A DNA stretch of 11,010 nucleotides from Beijerinckiaceae bacterium (GTDB lineage: Bacteria; Pseudomonadota; Alphaproteobacteria; Rhizobiales; Beijerinckiaceae), in the NCBI GenBank assembly GCA_947380915.1, contig CANCSY010000087.1, positions 1 through 11,010 on the forward strand, given 5' to 3'. Below the pieces are notes generated by a model. It worked only from the letters and a program-made list of their open reading frames with translations. It ran no database searches and had not been told where the DNA came from. The position numbers and the translations under genes are program-made. Positions within the stretch are counted from its first letter, which is position 1; each line of letters opens with the position of its first letter. Positions 1 through 7,918 of this stretch are shown here, in pieces.

Positions 1-403
<403 letters not shown>

Positions 404-407
404 CCCC

Positions 408-1505
408 TCACCACCGCCGCTTGAAGGCCCAGTCGGGCTGGGCGGATTTGATCATCATCATTTCCGCCATGGTCTCGCGGGTCAAAAGCCCCGCCAGCGC
501 GCCCGCCCCATCCACCACGCACAGGGCCGGTGTCCCGCCGCCCCCCAGAAGGGTCAGCGCCTCCCCCAGATCCTTCCCCAGCGGAACGGTCGGCGCGGGC
601 GCGCGCATGATCTCCGCCAGCGGCGCCTCCCGGGGCCGGGCGGCGAGGGCTGCGATCAGATCCTCCCGCACCAGCAGCCCCGCTGGTTTGCGGTGACCGT
701 CCAGCACAGGAAACTCGCGCTGGGGCGTCGCCAGCAGCAGATCCACCGCCTCCCCGAGGCTGGCCTCGAGCCCGATGGTGGCTACGCGCGTCTCCATGGC
801 GTCCATGACCCGCAGGCCTGTCACGGCCGAGCGCAGGGCGCTGTCCTGCGCCTCCCCCGCCGCCGCCACATAGACGAAAATGGCGATGAACAGCAGCATG
901 GGATTGCCGAAAAGCCCGGCGAAGCCCAGCACGAAGGCGAAGCCCTGGCCGATCCGCGCAGCCATCTGGGTGGCCTTCTGCGGGCCGATCTTCATGGACA
1001 GGAGGGCGTGCAGCACCCGCCCGCCATCCATGGGAAAGGCCGGGATCAGGTTGAAGATCGCCAGAAACAGATTGGCACCCGCCAGCCGCGCCACCAGGCT
1101 GATGCGGGGATCATCGATCTTCTGCATCTCCTGCGGGATCACGGCCCCCGCCACCAGGATCAGCGCGAGGGCGATCACGATATTCACCGCAGGCCCGGCC
1201 AGCGCCACCGCCAGCTCCTGCGCGGGCTTTTCGGGGATGCGCTCCAGGCTGGCGACCCCGCCGATGGGCAGCAGCGTCACCTCGGGGGTCGCGATGCCAA
1301 ACCGCCGGGCGGTCAGGATATGGCCGAACTCGTGCAGCAGCACGCAGCCAAACAGCAGCACGATGAAAAGCACATTGCGCAAGGCGGCGTCCCCGCCATC
1401 ATGGCGCAGGGCGCTGGCGCCGATCCAGACCAGAAACAGGATGAAGGTGATGTGGATGCGCACCGCCGTACCCGCGATGCGCCCCACGGTGATGGACCAG
1501 GGCAT
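408..1505 (-). CDS. Site-2-type zinc metalloprotease (M50 family) with C-terminal CBS domains
   Basis: This is a 365-residue polytopic inner-membrane protease of the M50/S2P class, which cuts substrates within the membrane. The zinc motif HEFGH is at residues 58-62 inside the second hydrophobic segment. The third-ligand motif NLIPAFPMDGGR is at 152-163, also in a membrane segment. Residues 100-125 and 180-218 are further hydrophobic stretches. After about residue 225 the protein becomes soluble and shows two CBS-like repeats (around 228-280 and 285-345), which in this subfamily usually bind adenosyl ligands. Both catalytic motifs are complete. The ATG start is supported by a GAGGAAG ribosome-binding site at 1511-1517 and by the N-terminus (WSITVGRIAGTAVRIHITF), which is typical of this subgroup. 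The gene diverges from the RDD gene and converges on hemB. Its physiological substrate cannot be read from sequence; it resembles the Rip/SpoIVFB-like stand-alone group rather than RseP, as no PDZ domain is evident. Confidence 0.93.
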   Translation of the reverse strand: MPWSITVGRIAGTAVRIHITFILFLVWIGASALRHDGGDAALRNVLFIVLLFGCVLLHEFGHILTARRFGIATPEVTLLPIGGVASLERIPEKPAQELAVALAGPAVNIVIALALILVAGAVIPQEMQKIDDPRISLVARLAGANLFLAIFNLIPAFPMDGGRVLHALLSMKIGPQKATQMAARIGQGFAFVLGFAGLFGNPMLLFIAIFVYVAAAGEAQDSALRSAVTGLRVMDAMETRVATIGLEASLGEAVDLLLATPQREFPVLDGHRKPAGLLVREDLIAALAARPREAPLAEIMRAPAPTVPLGKDLGEALTLLGGGGTPALCVVDGAGALAGLLTRETMAEMMMIKSAQPDWAFKRRW

Positions 1506-1590
1506 GGGAGCTTCCTCGACAACCCACGGGACATAGGGCTCAGGCGGCTAAGGGAAAGCGGGGCGGGCACTTGAGAATTTCAGCGGACTT

Positions 1591-1604
1591 ACCAGATATC
1601 TGGT
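1591..1604. promoter_or_regulatory. Perfect 14-bp palindrome, candidate operator between divergent genes
   Basis: ACCAGATATCTGGT is identical to its own reverse complement over 14 bp. It sits in the 126-bp gap between the divergent M50 protease and RDD genes, 27 bp before the chosen RDD start and 85 bp from the protease start. A possible -35 element TTGAGA lies at 1571-1576; a -10 element at normal spacing would fall at about 1594-1600 (AGATAT or GATATC), inside the palindrome. That layout is what a repressor site would look like. The promoter reading is weak, since the -10 matches consensus poorly. No regulator gene is in the window, and I do not recognise the motif as belonging to a named regulator. 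Confidence 0.4.
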
Positions 1605-1631
1605 GTCGCGTTCCTGCGGCGGGAGATGACC

Positions 1632-2102
1632 ATGAGCGACCATCGTCTGGGCGGCCAACCCTGGAGCAGCGCCATCCCCTACGCCCCTCGCCTGCCAGCC
1701 GCAGCTCTTGCGGGCGTGCGCACACGGCGCATGGCGGCCATTGTGCTGGATCTGTTCATCGTCGGCCTGCTCAGTCTGGGCATATGGCTGGGGCTGGGTT
1801 TCCTGTCGCTGGGCCTGCTCTGGTTCGTGCTGCCGCCGCTCTTTCCCATTGTCGCTTTCTTTTACAATGGCTTGACCATTTCCGGTCGGGGCCGGGGCAC
1901 GCCGGGCATGCGGGCCATGGATCTCGAGGTGCGCATGACCAGCGGCGCGCCCGTACCCTTTTTGAATGCGGCCGCCCATGCGGTGCTGTTTTACGTGAGC
2001 TGGATGTTCCCACCCATCCTGTTGATTTCGCTCTTCTCTCCGGAAAAGCGCTGCCTGCATGACATGCTGGCCGGCCTCGTCGTGACCCGGCGCCCGGATT
2101 GA
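1632..2102 (+). CDS. RDD-family integral membrane protein
   Basis: This small inner-membrane protein (156 residues from the chosen start) has the RDD domain, named for a conserved Arg and two Asp residues. The Arg/Asp pair is in RRMAAIVLDLF at about residues 32-42 (R33, D40). The family's central loop GRGTPGMRAMDLEV is at about 87-100, and the closing motif RCLHDMLAGLVVTRR is at the C-terminus. Three hydrophobic segments are visible, at roughly 35-57, 58-79 and 113-133. Two in-frame ATGs exist, at 1626 and 1632. The GGGAG at 1621-1625 abuts the first but stands 6 nt before the second, so 1632 is preferred. The gene is followed after 43 bp by bpt on the same strand and is probably co-transcribed with it. 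RDD proteins are often of unknown function, with some linked to transport or ion homeostasis; no substrate is inferred here. Confidence 0.88.
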   Translation: MSDHRLGGQPWSSAIPYAPRLPAAALAGVRTRRMAAIVLDLFIVGLLSLGIWLGLGFLSLGLLWFVLPPLFPIVAFFYNGLTISGRGRGTPGMRAMDLEVRMTSGAPVPFLNAAAHAVLFYVSWMFPPILLISLFSPEKRCLHDMLAGLVVTRRPD

Positions 2103-2145
2103 TGAGGTGAACATCTTCCCAAAATCGGAGTTCTGATGTTATCTT

Positions 2146-2922
2146 GTGAATGTCAGTAACTGGAGCTTGGCGGGATTGACCAGAGAACCGCGCGACGCAC
2201 CGCAGTTCTACCTGACTGCCCCTTCCCCCTGCCCCTATCTGCCGGGGCGGGAGGAGCGGAAGGTCTTCACCCATCTGATCGGCCGCAAGTCGCCCGGGCT
2301 GAACGACTCCCTCACCCAGTCCGGTTTTCGCCGCTCCCAGACCATCGCCTATCGCCCCGCCTGCGAGAGATGCCGCGCCTGCGTCTCCGTGCGCGTGCTG
2401 GTGGATGAGTTCGAACTGTCGCGCAATCTGCGGCGGGTGCGGGACCAGAACACCGACCTGATCGGCGCCGTGATGCCGCCGAAGGCGACGTCAGAGCAAT
2501 ATTCCCTGTTCCGCACCTATCTCGACCAGCGCCACGCCGATGGCGGCATGGCCGACATGAGCGTCCTCGATTATTCCATGATGATCGAGGACAGCCATGT
2601 GAACACGCAGGTGATCGAATATCGCCGCCGTGGGCCGGATTCCAGCATCAACGGACGCGGCGAAGGCCCCCTGATCGCCGTGGCCCTGACCGATGTGCTC
2701 GCCGATGGCCTGTCCATGGTCTATTCATTTTACGATCCGGCCCTGGCGGACCGGTCGCTGGGCACCTTCCTGATCCTCGACCATCTCAGGCGCGCGCAAC
2801 GCCTCGCCCAGCCCCATCTCTATCTCGGATATTGGGTCGAAGGCTCCCGCAAGATGACCTACAAGGCCCGCTTCCTGCCCCAGGAACGCCTGGGCATGGC
2901 AGGCTGGGACCGGGTTGAGTGA
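2146..2922 (+). CDS. bpt: Aspartate/glutamate leucyltransferase (N-end rule aminoacyl-tRNA-protein transferase)
   Basis: This cytoplasmic enzyme moves leucine from Leu-tRNA to proteins with N-terminal Asp or Glu, marking them for ClpS/ClpAP degradation. It belongs to the ATE/Bpt family. Of 258 residues, the N-terminal ATE domain has [16 protein letters not shown] (residues 20-35) and [25 protein letters not shown] (60-84). Its cysteines C29, C73, C76 and C79 match the family's conserved set. The C-terminal domain has [19 protein letters not shown] and [18 protein letters not shown], the last typical of the acyl-transfer fold. The GTG at 2146 is the first possible start after an in-frame stop at 2134-2136, but its GGAG is 15 nt away. 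A TTG at 2176, with GGAG 10 nt upstream, would give [10 protein letters not shown] and matches the N-terminus I recall for relatives, so the true start may be 2176. The stop overlaps the ATG of the next frame (TGATG). Confidence 0.93.
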   Translation: MNVSNWSLAGLTREPRDAPQFYLTAPSPCPYLPGREERKVFTHLIGRKSPGLNDSLTQSGFRRSQTIAYRPACERCRACVSVRVLVDEFELSRNLRRVRDQNTDLIGAVMPPKATSEQYSLFRTYLDQRHADGGMADMSVLDYSMMIEDSHVNTQVIEYRRRGPDSSINGRGEGPLIAVALTDVLADGLSMVYSFYDPALADRSLGTFLILDHLRRAQRLAQPHLYLGYWVEGSRKMTYKARFLPQERLGMAGWDRVE

Positions 2923-3266
2923 TGGGCGCCATGACGCCTCTCTTACCCATGGCGGAAGAGCATTGGCGGCTGGCGTCTCTGGGCGCCAGAAAAACCGGCC
3001 TACCCTTCATCGTCTGGATCAGCTAGGGGCAAGGGGTCAGGCACGCCGCGCGGGTCAAGGTGGCGCGTGAAATGTCCGACCTGCCCGACAACATGACCAC
3101 CGTGAGCATCGCCTCCCCCGCCACGATCCATGATGGCCCGCCCCTCGCCGCCGCCGATCTGCGCAAGCTCGAAGACTGGATCAACCTGAACCGCGAGACA
3201 CTGCTGGACTATTGGAACTGCAAGCTGACGACCGATGAGGTGATGGAGCGGCTGCGAGGGGTGTGA
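2922..3266 (+). pseudogene. Small hypothetical gene interrupted by one in-frame TAG
   Basis: An ATG at 2922 overlaps the bpt stop (TGATG) and opens a frame of 34 codons ending ARKTGLPFIVWIS, then TAG at 3024-3026. The same frame continues without further stops for 80 more codons to TGA at 3264-3266. The continuation reads GQGVRHAARVKVARE, then a variable middle, then WINLNRETLLDYWNCKLT and a final MERLRGV. Read through, it makes one protein of about 114 residues. From memory, small proteins exist with a TGLPFVVWIS segment, an ARHDVRVKV-like segment and a C-terminal WI(D/E)LNR...YW helix in that order, so the two halves look like one gene. A single C-to-T change in a CAG codon would explain the TAG. 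In-frame ATGs at 2931 and 2949 are alternative starts. GTG 3060 or ATG 3072 could restart translation of the second half. I cannot give a reliable family name or function. Nonsense pseudogene is the simplest call; sequencing error or readthrough are alternatives. Confidence 0.6.
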
Positions 3267-3344
3267 GGCTGACAATCCGGCGCAGCCTGCATCAACCAAC
3301 TAACGCACTTGGCATCAAAGTTCGCCCCCCAACCCCCGCCCCAC

Positions 3345-3968
3345 TCAAGGCCTCTTGGTGCTCGTGGCGAGCCCCAGTTCCAGCGCTGTCGCGGAGGAAA
3401 CATAATAAAAATGTTTCCAGTCCGCCCTGGTCACCAGCTCCTTGGCTTTTGAAGATCCGAATTCATAATACCAGCCGATCGCCTTGCCTGTGGCGGCGCC
3501 GCTTTGACCCTTCGCGCCATTGGCCAGAAAGTTGTTGCCTTCGTGATAGCCGAGGCCTTTTTCCTTGGTGCCTCCCACATGATCCCCGATTTTTTCGGCG
3601 CCCAGGTAATGGCGGGTCGTTCCAGATGCAAAAATGATGGTGCAGGCGCTGCCGCAGGTGGACCTTGAAGCATCGACCACGGTGGGGAGTTTGTTTGATC
3701 TGATGATGTAACCGATCTGTCCTGCGGCCTCGATGTTGCCGCCCTTGCTGTCGAGGTCTACGAAACGCGCATTGGTTTGGGCGAGAAACTCGCGAAATTC
3801 GATGTGATCGCCCGCCTTGATGCTGCCCGAGAGATACACGCCACCGCCCTTTGCTTGAAGCGTTATGGCGAGCGCCGACTGATGGGGCGCCGCCAGCATG
3901 GAGGCGAGGGTGCAGACAATCGCAGCCTGCTTGAGATATGGCGAACGCGGCGAAGAACAGATCGGCAT
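3345..3968 (-). CDS. Secreted ClpP-fold (COG3904-like) protein of unknown function
   Basis: This 207-residue protein has a signal peptide: basic and polar residues up to K13, a hydrophobic core around 15-27 and a cleavage-type site ALA-IT at 34/35, so it is probably periplasmic. The mature part looks like the ClpP/crotonase-type serine hydrolase fold. VDLDSKGGNIEAAGQIGYII (70-89) is the oxyanion-side strand and helix. STCGSACTIIFASG (103-116) places a candidate nucleophile at S107, and GDHVGG gives a candidate His at H130. An acidic third residue is not obvious. The ATG at 3966-3968 is preferred over an upstream TTG because it begins the signal peptide and has a GGGGGT stretch about 7 nt upstream. 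Sampled 60-base pieces have 48-55 percent GC, against 62-73 percent in the neighbouring transporter gene, which suggests later acquisition. It lies 111 bp behind the transporter gene on the same strand. Protease activity is inference only. Confidence 0.8.
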   Translation of the reverse strand: MPICSSPRSPYLKQAAIVCTLASMLAAPHQSALAITLQAKGGGVYLSGSIKAGDHIEFREFLAQTNARFVDLDSKGGNIEAAGQIGYIIRSNKLPTVVDASRSTCGSACTIIFASGTTRHYLGAEKIGDHVGGTKEKGLGYHEGNNFLANGAKGQSGAATGKAIGWYYEFGSSKAKELVTRADWKHFYYVSSATALELGLATSTKRP

Positions 3969-4079
3969 GATGAACCCCCACTTTCCCCGCGCCTTGAGGC
4001 GTCTTTCTGGGATCAAAGCGAACCTGACCTGAGCTTAGGTGGAGATCCGGGATTGATCAAGCAAGATCCCGAAAGCCCC

Positions 4080-5879
4080 TCACTTCTCCCCCGCCCCGAT
4101 CTTCGACAGCCAGCGCCTCCCCGCCAGCCAGATGTCCGAGGGCGTCTCCTCCACTGTGGCGGGATGGCCGGGTTCGCGTTTGAGGTGGATCTCGCGATCA
4201 TGGAAGCGGTCGAGGCCCGGACGGTGGGCCACATGCAGCACCATGGAGTCCGGAACCTCCGCGCGCAGCAATTCCATCATGCGCGTCTGGCTCACCTCAT
4301 CGAGAGCCGAGGTCGGCTCGTCCATGATGATGATGTCCGGCCGCTTCAGCAGCACACGCGCGAAGGCGAGGCGTTGCTGCTCGCCCCCCGACATCAGGCC
4401 CGACCAGTTCTCCTCCTCGTCGAGCCTTGCGATGAAATGATCGAGGCCGCAGGCCCGCAGCATCTCTTCGGTGCGGCCGGGCTCGATGGCGGCGTCGTGG
4501 GGATAGTCGAGGGCATGGCGCAATGTCCCAAGCGGAATATAGGGCCGCTGGGGCATGAAGGCGATGCGCGCATGGCGCGGGCGCAGGATCTGGCCGGAGC
4601 CCCAGGGCCACAGGCCCGCCATGGCGCGGATGAGCGTGGACTTTCCCGTGCCCGAATCCCCCTTCACCAGCACCTTCTCGCCGGGCTTGATCCGCACCTC
4701 CGCATCCGCCAGCATCACCTTGCCATCATGCTGGGCGATGGAGAGGCCGCGCAGATGCAGCGCGCCATCCTCGCTGAAACCAAGATCAATCGCGTGACCC
4801 TCCGGTCCCTCCGCGAGCTTGTCGAGCTGGGTGAAGGCGCTGTCCAGCGCCGCCACGCGGCGGGCGGAGGCGAACCAGTCGGCGAGGCGCAGGCTGTTGT
4901 CCGAGAGCCAGTTCAGCGCGTTCTGCACCTGCGTGAAAGCCGCCGCCGCCTGCATGAGGTCGCCCAGCGAGATTTCCCCCGCCAGATATTTCGGCGCCCC
5001 CAGCAGCAGCGGAATCACCGGCGCCAGCACATTGTTGGCGCCGGCCAGAAAGATCATGCGCGTCTGGCGGCCGATGACGCTGACCCAGCGCAGCGCCAGA
5101 GCGTCGAAACTGCCATCAAGCTTCGCCCGCTCATCGTCATCCCCGCCGATGAGCGCGATGGTCTCCGCATTCTCGCGGGTGCGCGTGAGCTCATAGCGAA
5201 AGTCCGCCTCCGCCGCCGCCTTCTCCTCCACCCGCGCCACCAAGGGGCGCCCGATGAGCAACATGCCGAAGGAAGTTATGCCCGAATAGAGCAACGCAGC
5301 GATGACGAGATAGCCGGGGATCTCCACACCCCACATGGTCAGGGAGCCCCCGATGAACCAGAGCACGCCCACGAAAGACGCCGCCGTCAGAACCGCATTG
5401 GTGACGCCTGCGGTGAAATCGACGAAGAGCTCGATGGCGAGGCGCCCATCCTCCGCCATGCGCGCTTCGGGGTTGTCGACCAGATCCAGAATGCTCAGCT
5501 GATAGAAGCGCCGCCGGTCCATCCAGCGCCGCACCAGCGTCTTGGTGAGCCATTCGCGCCAGCGCAGTTGCAGGCGCATGCGCACCTGTTGCAGCAACGC
5601 GACCGTGAGCGCCGATAGCGCCGCCAGCACGATCACAAGGAAGATGCTGAACACGAGGCGCTGCTCGTTCTTGTATTGCAGGGCGTCGAAGAACAGCTTG
5701 TTCCAGCCGTTCACCGCCACCGCGACCGCAAGGTTCAGCAGCAGCGCCAGAAAGAGGCCGATGGTGAAGCCCCAGGCCTTGATGCGCGTCGGCCCGCGCC
5801 AGAAGCCGAAGGCCAGCAGCGCAAAGCGTCGCAGCAGGCGTTGCTGGATCGCGGCATGGGGTGCGGGACGGTCAACCAT
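4080..5879 (-). CDS. Fused permease-ATPase ABC transporter, SbmA/BacA-like membrane domain (YddA type)
   Basis: This 599-residue inner-membrane protein has a membrane half of the SbmA/BacA (ABC_membrane_2) type followed by an ATPase domain. Hydrophobic segments lie at about 38-60, 75-98, 160-180, 188-210 and 275-295. The family motif DNPEARMAED lies in the membrane half at about 135-144. The ATPase is complete: Walker A GDSGTGKS at 407-414, Q-loop glutamine Q444, signature LMSGGEQQ at 495-502, Walker B IIIMDEP at 516-522, D-loop SALD at 524-527 and H-loop H552. It should work as a homodimer. Relatives handle cobalamin, antimicrobial peptides or fatty acyl compounds, but the substrate cannot be inferred here. 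The ATG at 5877-5879 is chosen; an in-frame GTG at 5895-5897 would add six residues, and neither has a convincing Shine-Dalgarno. It begins 42 bp after the lolD stop on the same strand, so it is probably the last gene of the proS-lolCE-lolD operon. Confidence 0.9.
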   Translation of the reverse strand: MVDRPAPHAAIQQRLLRRFALLAFGFWRGPTRIKAWGFTIGLFLALLLNLAVAVAVNGWNKLFFDALQYKNEQRLVFSIFLVIVLAALSALTVALLQQVRMRLQLRWREWLTKTLVRRWMDRRRFYQLSILDLVDNPEARMAEDGRLAIELFVDFTAGVTNAVLTAASFVGVLWFIGGSLTMWGVEIPGYLVIAALLYSGITSFGMLLIGRPLVARVEEKAAAEADFRYELTRTRENAETIALIGGDDDERAKLDGSFDALALRWVSVIGRQTRMIFLAGANNVLAPVIPLLLGAPKYLAGEISLGDLMQAAAAFTQVQNALNWLSDNSLRLADWFASARRVAALDSAFTQLDKLAEGPEGHAIDLGFSEDGALHLRGLSIAQHDGKVMLADAEVRIKPGEKVLVKGDSGTGKSTLIRAMAGLWPWGSGQILRPRHARIAFMPQRPYIPLGTLRHALDYPHDAAIEPGRTEEMLRACGLDHFIARLDEEENWSGLMSGGEQQRLAFARVLLKRPDIIIMDEPTSALDEVSQTRMMELLRAEVPDSMVLHVAHRPGLDRFHDREIHLKREPGHPATVEETPSDIWLAGRRWLSKIGAGEK

Positions 5880-5921
5880 CGCGCAGACATAACGCACACG
5901 GCCAAGCTCGGTTCCATGCCT

Positions 5922-6617
5922 TTACGGCAGTTCGACAACCAACCCGTCGCGCAGGGTCACGCGGCGGTCCATGCGCTTGGCGAGGTCCAGATTGTGGGTC
6001 GCCACCAGAGCCGCCAGCCCCGTGGCGCGCACGATCTGGGCCAGCGCGTTGAACACATGATCGGCGGTCTTGGGGTCGAGGTTGCCGGTTGGCTCATCGG
6101 CCAGCAGCAGGCGCGGGCGATTGGCCACGGCGCGGGCGATGGCGACGCGCTGCTGCTCGCCGCCGGAAAGCTCCGCAGGCCTGTGGCCCAAGCGTTTGGC
6201 GAGGCCAAGATAGCCAAGCAGTTCCTCACTGCGCGCCCGCGCAGCAGACCTGGAGAGGCCCGCGATCATCTGTGGCATCATGATGTTTTCGAGCGCGGTG
6301 AATTCCGGCAGCAGATGGTGGAACTGATAGACGAAGCCGATCTCGTGGCGGCGCAGCGTCGTGCGCTGCGCATCATCCATCACGGCGGTGGGCGCGCCGC
6401 CCACAAAGACCTCGCCGCTATCCGGCTTCTCCAGCAGGCCCGCCACATGCAGCAGCGTGGACTTGCCAGCGCCCGAAGGGGCGATCAGCGCGACGGATTC
6501 GCCAGGCCACAGCGCAAGCTCGGCCCCGCTCAGAATATCCAGCGCAGTCTCGCCCTGCAGATAGCTGCGCCGGACCTCATGCAGCCAGAGCGCGGGATAG
6601 TCCTGCGGCGCGCTCAT
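5922..6617 (-). CDS. lolD: Lipoprotein-releasing system ATP-binding protein LolD
   Basis: This is the cytoplasmic ATPase of the LolCDE complex, which extracts outer-membrane lipoproteins from the inner membrane and passes them to LolA. Of 231 residues, Walker A reads APSGAGKST (46-54), the Q-loop and LolD-type stretch [16 protein letters not shown] runs 96-111, the signature is LSGGEQQR (150-157), Walker B is LLLADEP (170-176) with TGNLD following, and the switch histidine is H208 in ATHNLD. The HHLLPEF segment distinguishes LolD from the related MacB and FtsE ATPases. The ATG start overlaps the TGA stop of the upstream permease gene by 4 bp (ATGA), which fixes the start and implies translational coupling. 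A longer frame extends upstream into the permease gene and is not used. Length and motifs are ordinary for the family. Confidence 0.96.
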   Translation of the reverse strand: MSAPQDYPALWLHEVRRSYLQGETALDILSGAELALWPGESVALIAPSGAGKSTLLHVAGLLEKPDSGEVFVGGAPTAVMDDAQRTTLRRHEIGFVYQFHHLLPEFTALENIMMPQMIAGLSRSAARARSEELLGYLGLAKRLGHRPAELSGGEQQRVAIARAVANRPRLLLADEPTGNLDPKTADHVFNALAQIVRATGLAALVATHNLDLAKRMDRRVTLRDGLVVELP

Positions 6618-7918
6618 TCGTACCTCAGGGCTTCGACGGGATCGAGCTTGGCCGCCCGCCAGGCCGGATAGATGGTCGCCAGCAGCGAAAGGCACAGGGA
6701 TAGCGACACCACGATGACCACATCGCTCGCCACGATCACCGAAGGCAGCCGGCTCAGCAGATAGAGATTTGGGTCGAAGACATTCAACCCGAAGCTGCGG
6801 TTGATGAGCTGACGCACCGCTTCCAGATTATGCGCCACCACAAGCCCCAGCAGCAGGCCCGCAAGCGTGCCCGAAGCGCCGATGGTGGCGCCGGTCAAAA
6901 GAAAGATGCGCAGCACCGCGCCCCGCGTCGCGCCCATGGTGCGCAGGATCGCGATGTCGCGGCCCTTGTCCTTCACCAGCATGGTCATGCCCGAAATGAT
7001 GTTCAGCGCCGCCACCAGAATGATCAGCGTGAGGATGAGGAACATCACCGTGCGCTCGATTTTCAAGGCCTCGAAGAAGGAGCGGTTGCGCTGGCGCCAG
7101 TCGGTCAGGATCATGGGCCGACCCACCGCCTTGTCGAGCTTCACGCGCATGGCGTCCATGTCGTCGGGATCCCTTACGAAGGCCTCGATGACGCTGGCTT
7201 CGTCTTCCCGGTTGAAATAGGCCTGCGCCTCCGCCAGCGGCATATAGACGAAGATGCCGTCGAATTCCGAGACGCCGATCTGGAAAATCGCGACGACGGG
7301 ATAGGCCTTGATGCGCGGCGCGACGCCAAAGGGCGTGGCCGCCCCCTTCGCGGTCAGCACGGAAATCGTGTCGCCCACGCGCACGCTGAGCTGTTCGGCC
7401 ATCTTCGCGCCGATGGCGACGCCGCCCGCCGTATCGAAACCCTCCAGGGTGCCGCGCCGCACATTGCCCGCAATGCCCGGCAGGCGCTTGATGTCCGTCT
7501 CGCGAATGCCGCGCACCAGGGCGCCCGATTGCTGATAGGGCGAGGAGACGCCAGCGGCGCCCTCCACCATGGGAATGACGATGGTGACGCCGGGGACCTG
7601 CTCCACCCGCTTCACCACCTCGTCATAATCATTCAGCGGCGTCTCGACGCCCTGCAGGAAGACATGGCCGTTGATGCCGATGATCTTGCTCATCAGCTCC
7701 AGATGAAAGCCATTCATCACGGACATGACGACAATCAATGTCGCCACGCCCAGCATGATGCCTGCAAAGGAAAAACCCGCGATGACAGACACAAAACGCC
7801 CGGCCCGCCGCGCGCGCAGATAGCGCAGCCCGATCATCCATTCGAAGGGCGCGAAAGCGCGCGGCGCCCTGCGGGGCTCCGCCTCGGCCTGCTGCGTCTC
7901 GATGGTCTGATCGCTCAA
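6614..7918 (-). CDS. lolC: Lipoprotein-releasing ABC transporter permease, LolC/LolE family
   Basis: This is the membrane subunit of the Lol lipoprotein exporter, 434 residues, with the standard layout. TM1 is at about 42-68 ([20 protein letters not shown]), followed by a large periplasmic MacB-like domain at about 70-285, then TM2 at about 288-312, TM3 at about 333-364 and TM4 at about 398-418. Hallmarks are [23 protein letters not shown] (309-331), whose cytoplasmic coupling helix contacts LolD, and the C-terminal [18 protein letters not shown]. Only one such permease gene is present here. In many alphaproteobacteria a single LolC/E hybrid (LolF) forms a homodimer, and that is the likely state, so the lolC symbol is conventional. 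Translation appears to start at TTG 7916-7918, which overlaps the proS stop (TTGA); the next in-frame Met is residue 28, inside conserved sequence, so no later start is credible. Confidence 0.95.
   Translation of the reverse strand: MSDQTIETQQAEAEPRRAPRAFAPFEWMIGLRYLRARRAGRFVSVIAGFSFAGIMLGVATLIVVMSVMNGFHLELMSKIIGINGHVFLQGVETPLNDYDEVVKRVEQVPGVTIVIPMVEGAAGVSSPYQQSGALVRGIRETDIKRLPGIAGNVRRGTLEGFDTAGGVAIGAKMAEQLSVRVGDTISVLTAKGAATPFGVAPRIKAYPVVAIFQIGVSEFDGIFVYMPLAEAQAYFNREDEASVIEAFVRDPDDMDAMRVKLDKAVGRPMILTDWRQRNRSFFEALKIERTVMFLILTLIILVAALNIISGMTMLVKDKGRDIAILRTMGATRGAVLRIFLLTGATIGASGTLAGLLLGLVVAHNLEAVRQLINRSFGLNVFDPNLYLLSRLPSVIVASDVVIVVSLSLCLSLLATIYPAWRAAKLDPVEALRYE

Noticed and set aside
4048..4071. 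CGGGAT/ATCCCG inverted repeat just after the transporter gene as a terminator
   Set aside because: The stem is only 6 bp with a 12-nt loop, and no T-run follows on the minus strand.
3777..5618. 613-codon open frame on the plus strand
   Set aside because: It lies wholly antisense to the complete ABC transporter and part of the ClpP-fold gene; the translation is low-complexity His/Arg/Gln/Gly-rich and has no domain. It is a mirror frame of high-GC coding DNA.
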